Below are positions 61,206 to 64,000 of a DNA stretch of 64,000 bases, piece after piece. The stretch's first letter is position 1, and each line of letters starts with the position of its first letter. The stretch lies in assembly GCF_000337455.1 (NCBI RefSeq), contig NZ_AOIU01000023.1, forward strand, positions 1-64,000, given 5' to 3'. A model generated the notes under the pieces. It had not been told where the DNA came from, ran no database searches, and was given only the letters and a program-made list of their open reading frames with translations. The translations under genes were made by a program, and so were the position numbers. The stretch comes from Halosimplex carlsbadense 2-9-1 (GTDB taxonomy: Archaea > Halobacteriota > Halobacteria > Halobacteriales > Haloarculaceae).

Positions 61206-61931
61206 CTACGCTTCGCCGTACACCGGTACGGCCGCGCCGCTGGTGACGCTCGCGGCGTCCGAGCAGAGATAGAGAATCGTCTCGGCGATGTCCGAGGGGT
61301 CGACCCACGACTCGTGGTCGGCGTCGGGCATCATCTCGCGGTTCATCGGCGTGTCGATGACGCTCGGCATGACGGCGTTGGCGCGCACGTCTTCCTGGTT
61401 CTCCTCGGCGATGGTCTCGGTGAGGATCCTGACCCCCGCTTTCGACGCGCGGTAGGGGCCGTCGCCCTCGCCGCCCTCCAGCGACGAGCGCGCGGAGACG
61501 CTGACGATGGCGCCCTGGCCGGCCAGATCCGACTCGCGGAGGTGCGGGACGGCGTGTTTCGAGGCGAGGAACATCGTCTTCAGGTTCACGTCCAGCAGGA
61601 AGTCGAAGCTGTCGGCGTCGGTCTCGTCGATGGGCGTGCCGCCGCGCCAGGTGCCCGCGATGTTCGCGAGTGCGTCGAGCCCACCGTGGTCGTCGACGAC
61701 GGCCGAGAGGGTGTCGGCCACCTCGTCCTCGTCGGTGAAGTCGCCCTGGTAGAAGTCGACGCGGTCGCGGTCGGTGTCGAGCGCGAAGTCCTCGTTCTCC
61801 GGTCCGACCACGTCGGCGCCGCAGACGGTCGCGCCGGCGTCGGCGAACGCCTCGCAGACCGCGCTGCCGAGCGTCCCGCCGGCGCCGGTCACGAGCACTA
61901 CGCTGTCCCCGAAGTCAAATTCGGCTGACAT
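61206..61931 (-). CDS. Short-chain dehydrogenase/reductase (SDR)
   Basis: 241 residues, classical SDR. Cofactor motif VVLVTGAGGTLGSAVCEAF, NAG-equivalent LANIAGTWRGG, catalytic Ser in IVSVSARSSLEGG and Tyr-Lys in YRASKAGV. Asp in CGADVVG suggests NAD preference. Substrate unknown. Leaderless promoter CTTTAACC (61955-61962) on the minus strand, identical in sequence to that of the class V aminotransferase gene near 63.87 kb. Confidence 0.92.
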   Translation of the reverse strand: MSAEFDFGDSVVLVTGAGGTLGSAVCEAFADAGATVCGADVVGPENEDFALDTDRDRVDFYQGDFTDEDEVADTLSAVVDDHGGLDALANIAGTWRGGTPIDETDADSFDFLLDVNLKTMFLASKHAVPHLRESDLAGQGAIVSVSARSSLEGGEGDGPYRASKAGVRILTETIAEENQEDVRANAVMPSVIDTPMNREMMPDADHESWVDPSDIAETILYLCSDAASVTSGAAVPVYGEA

Positions 61932-61954
61932 ACCCGTCCGTTAGGGCCGGTGGC

Positions 61955-61962
61955 GGTTAAAG
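61955..61962 (-). promoter_or_regulatory. TATA-like promoter of the SDR gene
   Basis: Minus-strand CTTTAACC centred about 27 bases before the ATG at 61931. Confidence 0.6.
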
Positions 61963-62011
61963 ATGGGTCGGCGGGCGCAAGGCCTACCGACCGGCCGGAC
62001 GAACGCAGCCC

Positions 62012-62659
62012 ATGGACTGCATCGCGCACCGCGGTTTCGCTGGCGTCAACCCCGAGAACACCGTCGCGGCGGTCGAAGCCGCCGCCGACCGGGCCGACGG
62101 GATCGAGGTCGACGTGCGGGTCTGTGGCTCCGGCGAACTCGTCGTCCACCACGACGAGACGGTCGACCGGACGACCGACGGAAGCGGCGCCGTCGCGGCC
62201 CACACCGCCGCGGAACTGGCGGCGCTGTCGGTCGAGGGGACGGAGGAGGGAGTGCCGACGTTCGCGGATGTCGTCGCGGCGATCCCCGACGACGTGGTGC
62301 TCCACGCGGAGTTGAAAGAGCGCGGGACCGGCGAGGGCGTCGAGCGAGTCGTCGCCGAGGCCGACTGCGACGCCGTCGTCTCGTCGTTCGACCCGCAAGC
62401 GCTCACCGAGGTCGAGGGGTTGCCGACCGCGCTCGTCCAGTTCGAGGGCGAGGCGCTGGTCTCGCGGGCGCGCCAGCTCGGTTGTTCGTTCGTGCATCCG
62501 AATCTAAACGCCTGTGACACCGGACTCGTCGAGCGCGCCCACGGCGCCGGAATGGGGGTCAACGCCTGGACCGTCACCGCGCCCGGGGAGACCGAGCGGC
62601 TGCGCGCGACCGGAGCCGACGGCGTGATCACGGACTTCCCCGACTGCTGCCCGTCCTGA
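62012..62659 (+). CDS. Glycerophosphodiester phosphodiesterase
   Basis: 215 residues, GDPD TIM barrel without signal peptide. Motifs: IAHRGFAGVNPENTVAAVEAA (catalytic His, metal-binding E), GIEVDVRVCGSGELVVHHDETVDRTTDGSG (second His and metal Glu/Asp), and a C-terminal NAWTVTAPGETERL. Hydrolyses glycerophosphodiesters to glycerol-3-phosphate (or glycerol-1-phosphate in archaea) and alcohol; phospholipid turnover is a plausible role. Divergent from the SDR gene. Confidence 0.92.
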   Translation: MDCIAHRGFAGVNPENTVAAVEAAADRADGIEVDVRVCGSGELVVHHDETVDRTTDGSGAVAAHTAAELAALSVEGTEEGVPTFADVVAAIPDDVVLHAELKERGTGEGVERVVAEADCDAVVSSFDPQALTEVEGLPTALVQFEGEALVSRARQLGCSFVHPNLNACDTGLVERAHGAGMGVNAWTVTAPGETERLRATGADGVITDFPDCCPS

Positions 62660-62743
62660 TACGGATCGCTCTCGGTCAGTTCCACATCGACCGCCCGGAT
62701 GCGGACGGTCGTCGTTGGATACGGTGAGAGCAGTCCGTCCGAC

Positions 62744-63847
62744 TCAGAGCGCGTCGAGCAGCGCGTCGACATCGTCGGCGGTGTTGAAGACGTGGACGGA
62801 GACGCGGACGGTGCCCGTCGGCGGGATGTCCCGAACGTGGACCCCGGCGTCGGCGAGTCGCTCGGCAGTGGCCTCGGGGTGGTCGGCCGCGAACGAGACG
62901 AGCCCGGACTCGTAACGCTCGGGGGAGACGAGGCGGTCGCCCAGTCCGTCCTTGAGCCGGTCGGTCAGCCGTTCGATCCGGTCGGTGATGGTGTCGAACC
63001 CGAGGCCTTCGACGGTCTCGATGCCCTCCCGGAGGCCGGCGTATGGGACCGGCGAGACGCTCCCGACCTCGAACCGGCGGGCGTCGGGCTTGAGGTCCCA
63101 GTCGTCGGCTTCGGGGTCGGCGATGCCCATGTATCCGACCTGCGCGGGTCGGAGTTCCCGAGCGAACTCGTCGGTGACGTGGAGGAAGCCGGTGCCGGTA
63201 GGGCCGAGCAGCCACTTGTGGCCGGCGGCTGCGACGGCGTCGGCGCCCCACTCGCTCACGTCGACGGGGCGCTGACCCACGGACTGGACGGCGTCGACGA
63301 GGACGCGAGCGCCGGCGTCGTGGGCGACGTCGGCCAGTTCCGCGACGGGCAGGCGACAGCCGTCGGTCCAGCACAGCGAGCTGAACACGGCGAGCGTCGC
63401 GCCGTCGACCGCGGCTTTCCACGCGTCGCGGTCGACGTGCCCGCCGCTGGCCTCGACGACGCGGACCTCGACGCCGACTTCGCGTTCGAGTCGTTCCCAG
63501 GGGATGATGCCGGCCGGGTGTTCCTGGTCGGTTCGGACGACGACGTCGTCGGGTGCCCAGTCCATCGCGGCGGCGACGCGGGCGATCCCGTCCGTCGTCG
63601 ATTCGGTGAGCGCGACCGACTCGGGCGTCGCGCCGACGTGGTCGGCGACGACGTCGCGCGTCTCCTCCAGCGCTTCGCCGACAGCGCCGTACGTGCCGGC
63701 GCCCGTCGGCGCCTCGAACTCGTGATACGCCGCTTCCGACTGGACGGCCTCGACGACGCGGCGCGGGCTCGGGCTGCCCGCCCCAGTGTTGAGATAGACG
63801 GCGTCGTCCAGCGCCGGCGTCTCCGCCCGAAGTTCCTCGGGAGTCAT
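62744..63847 (-). CDS. Class V aminotransferase-fold PLP enzyme (cysteine desulfurase-like)
   Basis: 367 residues. N-terminal ELRAETPALDDAVYLNTGAGSPSPRRVVEAV, PLP-phosphate region ESTTDGIARVAAAMDW, and PLP lysine in AAAGHKWLLGPTGTGFLHV; C-terminal half typical of the class V/isopenicillin-N-epimerase-like branch. A catalytic cysteine loop as in IscS/SufS is not apparent, so transamination or lyase activity is as likely as desulfuration. Leaderless start at 63847 with CTTTAACC at 63871-63878. Confidence 0.88.
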   Translation of the reverse strand: MTPEELRAETPALDDAVYLNTGAGSPSPRRVVEAVQSEAAYHEFEAPTGAGTYGAVGEALEETRDVVADHVGATPESVALTESTTDGIARVAAAMDWAPDDVVVRTDQEHPAGIIPWERLEREVGVEVRVVEASGGHVDRDAWKAAVDGATLAVFSSLCWTDGCRLPVAELADVAHDAGARVLVDAVQSVGQRPVDVSEWGADAVAAAGHKWLLGPTGTGFLHVTDEFARELRPAQVGYMGIADPEADDWDLKPDARRFEVGSVSPVPYAGLREGIETVEGLGFDTITDRIERLTDRLKDGLGDRLVSPERYESGLVSFAADHPEATAERLADAGVHVRDIPPTGTVRVSVHVFNTADDVDALLDAL

Positions 63848-63870
63848 ACCCGAATCGACGGACCGTGCGC

Positions 63871-63878
63871 GGTTAAAG
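63871..63878 (-). promoter_or_regulatory. TATA-like promoter of the class V aminotransferase gene
   Basis: Minus-strand CTTTAACC, centred about 27 bases before the ATG at 63847. Confidence 0.6.
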
Positions 63879-63955
63879 CACCCGCCACGCGGTCGTCGTT
63901 CGGGTCGTATGCCGCCGGTCGCAGTCAGTACAGGCGATGGACGTAGCGATCCACC

Positions 63956-63974
63956 GTGGCGCGCGCTGTCGCGA
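63956..63974. repeat. Second copy of a 19-base dispersed repeat
   Basis: GTGGCGCGCGCTGTCGCGA, identical to 10955-10973. The window ends 26 bases later, so the full extent and any partner arm cannot be seen. Confidence 0.75.
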
Positions 63975-64000
63975 GTCTCGTCTTCCTCGTGAGTAGCGAG

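Overview
The window is one stretch of a haloarchaeal (class Halobacteria) chromosome. The evidence is very high GC with G/C-ending codons, acidic proteins, a tRNA gene without encoded CCA, archaeosine (queD/queE/queC) and F420 (cofD) genes, Tat-type lipoprotein signals, and first genes of transcription units that start about 27 bases after the centre of a TATA-like box, i.e. leaderless mRNAs. A Haloarculaceae-like genus is possible, but that is only an impression. Positions 1-28 are not genomic: bases 10-28 are the 19-base Tn5/Nextera mosaic end, so the window begins at a contig edge that cuts the first gene.

Layout. 1-8.1 kb: truncated multi-PAS histidine kinase, the two glycine decarboxylase P-protein subunits, an AGE-family sugar epimerase and a D-2-hydroxyacid dehydrogenase. 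8.1-10.8 kb: small Hsp20, then a TetR regulator and MATE exporter pair behind two palindromic operators. 10.85-11.35 kb: a non-coding block full of repeats. 11.3-15.3 kb: small proteins, queDEC, tRNA-Phe and a DoxX-like membrane protein. 15.5-23.2 kb: transglutaminase / DUF58 / MoxR membrane cluster. 23.2-23.4 kb: intergenic sequence able to form a long hairpin. 23.4-26.7 kb: four-gene overlapping operon cofD, dihydrouridine-synthase-like, CitG-like, DUF447. 26.8-31.1 kb: SRPBCC-like protein, GH2 glycosidase, small membrane protein, panB. 31.2-33.6 kb: siderophore-type binding lipoprotein behind an iron-box-like palindrome, and a convergent S66 peptidase. 33.6-39.9 kb: ferredoxin, flippase-like protein, GNAT, glyA, Nudix-like protein, two tiny Cys-containing proteins, a CARF-like/wHTH regulator and a tyrosine-phosphatase-like protein. 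40-45.6 kb: DgoD-like dehydratase, HD hydrolase, amidohydrolase, copper-storage-like four-helix protein, UspA and BirA. 45.7-56.7 kb: membrane protein plus Tat PQQ-propeller protein, biotin carboxylase/BCCP, a fumarate-reductase-type flavoprotein, an orphan 2-oxoacid dehydrogenase E1 alpha, DUF1059, DUF4166 plus YndJ, and acyl-CoA carboxyltransferase. 56.8-64 kb: histidine kinase, UDG-family protein, SNF transporter, unknown protein, SDR, glycerophosphodiesterase and class V aminotransferase.

Connections. Glycine cleavage P-protein and SHMT share one-carbon metabolism but lie 32 kb apart. BirA, biotin carboxylase and carboxyltransferase lie within 12 kb and together would make a working acyl-CoA carboxylase. 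GH2, the AGE epimerase and the galactonate-type dehydratase suggest galactoside/sugar use. The least explained parts are the repeat block at 10.85-11.35 kb, the hairpin at 23.29-23.35 kb, the CARF-like regulator, and the cofD-linked operon of enzymes without known haloarchaeal function. There is no CRISPR array, complete insertion sequence or rRNA. Start codons were chosen mainly by overlap with upstream genes, TATA spacing and family alignment from memory; no database search was possible.
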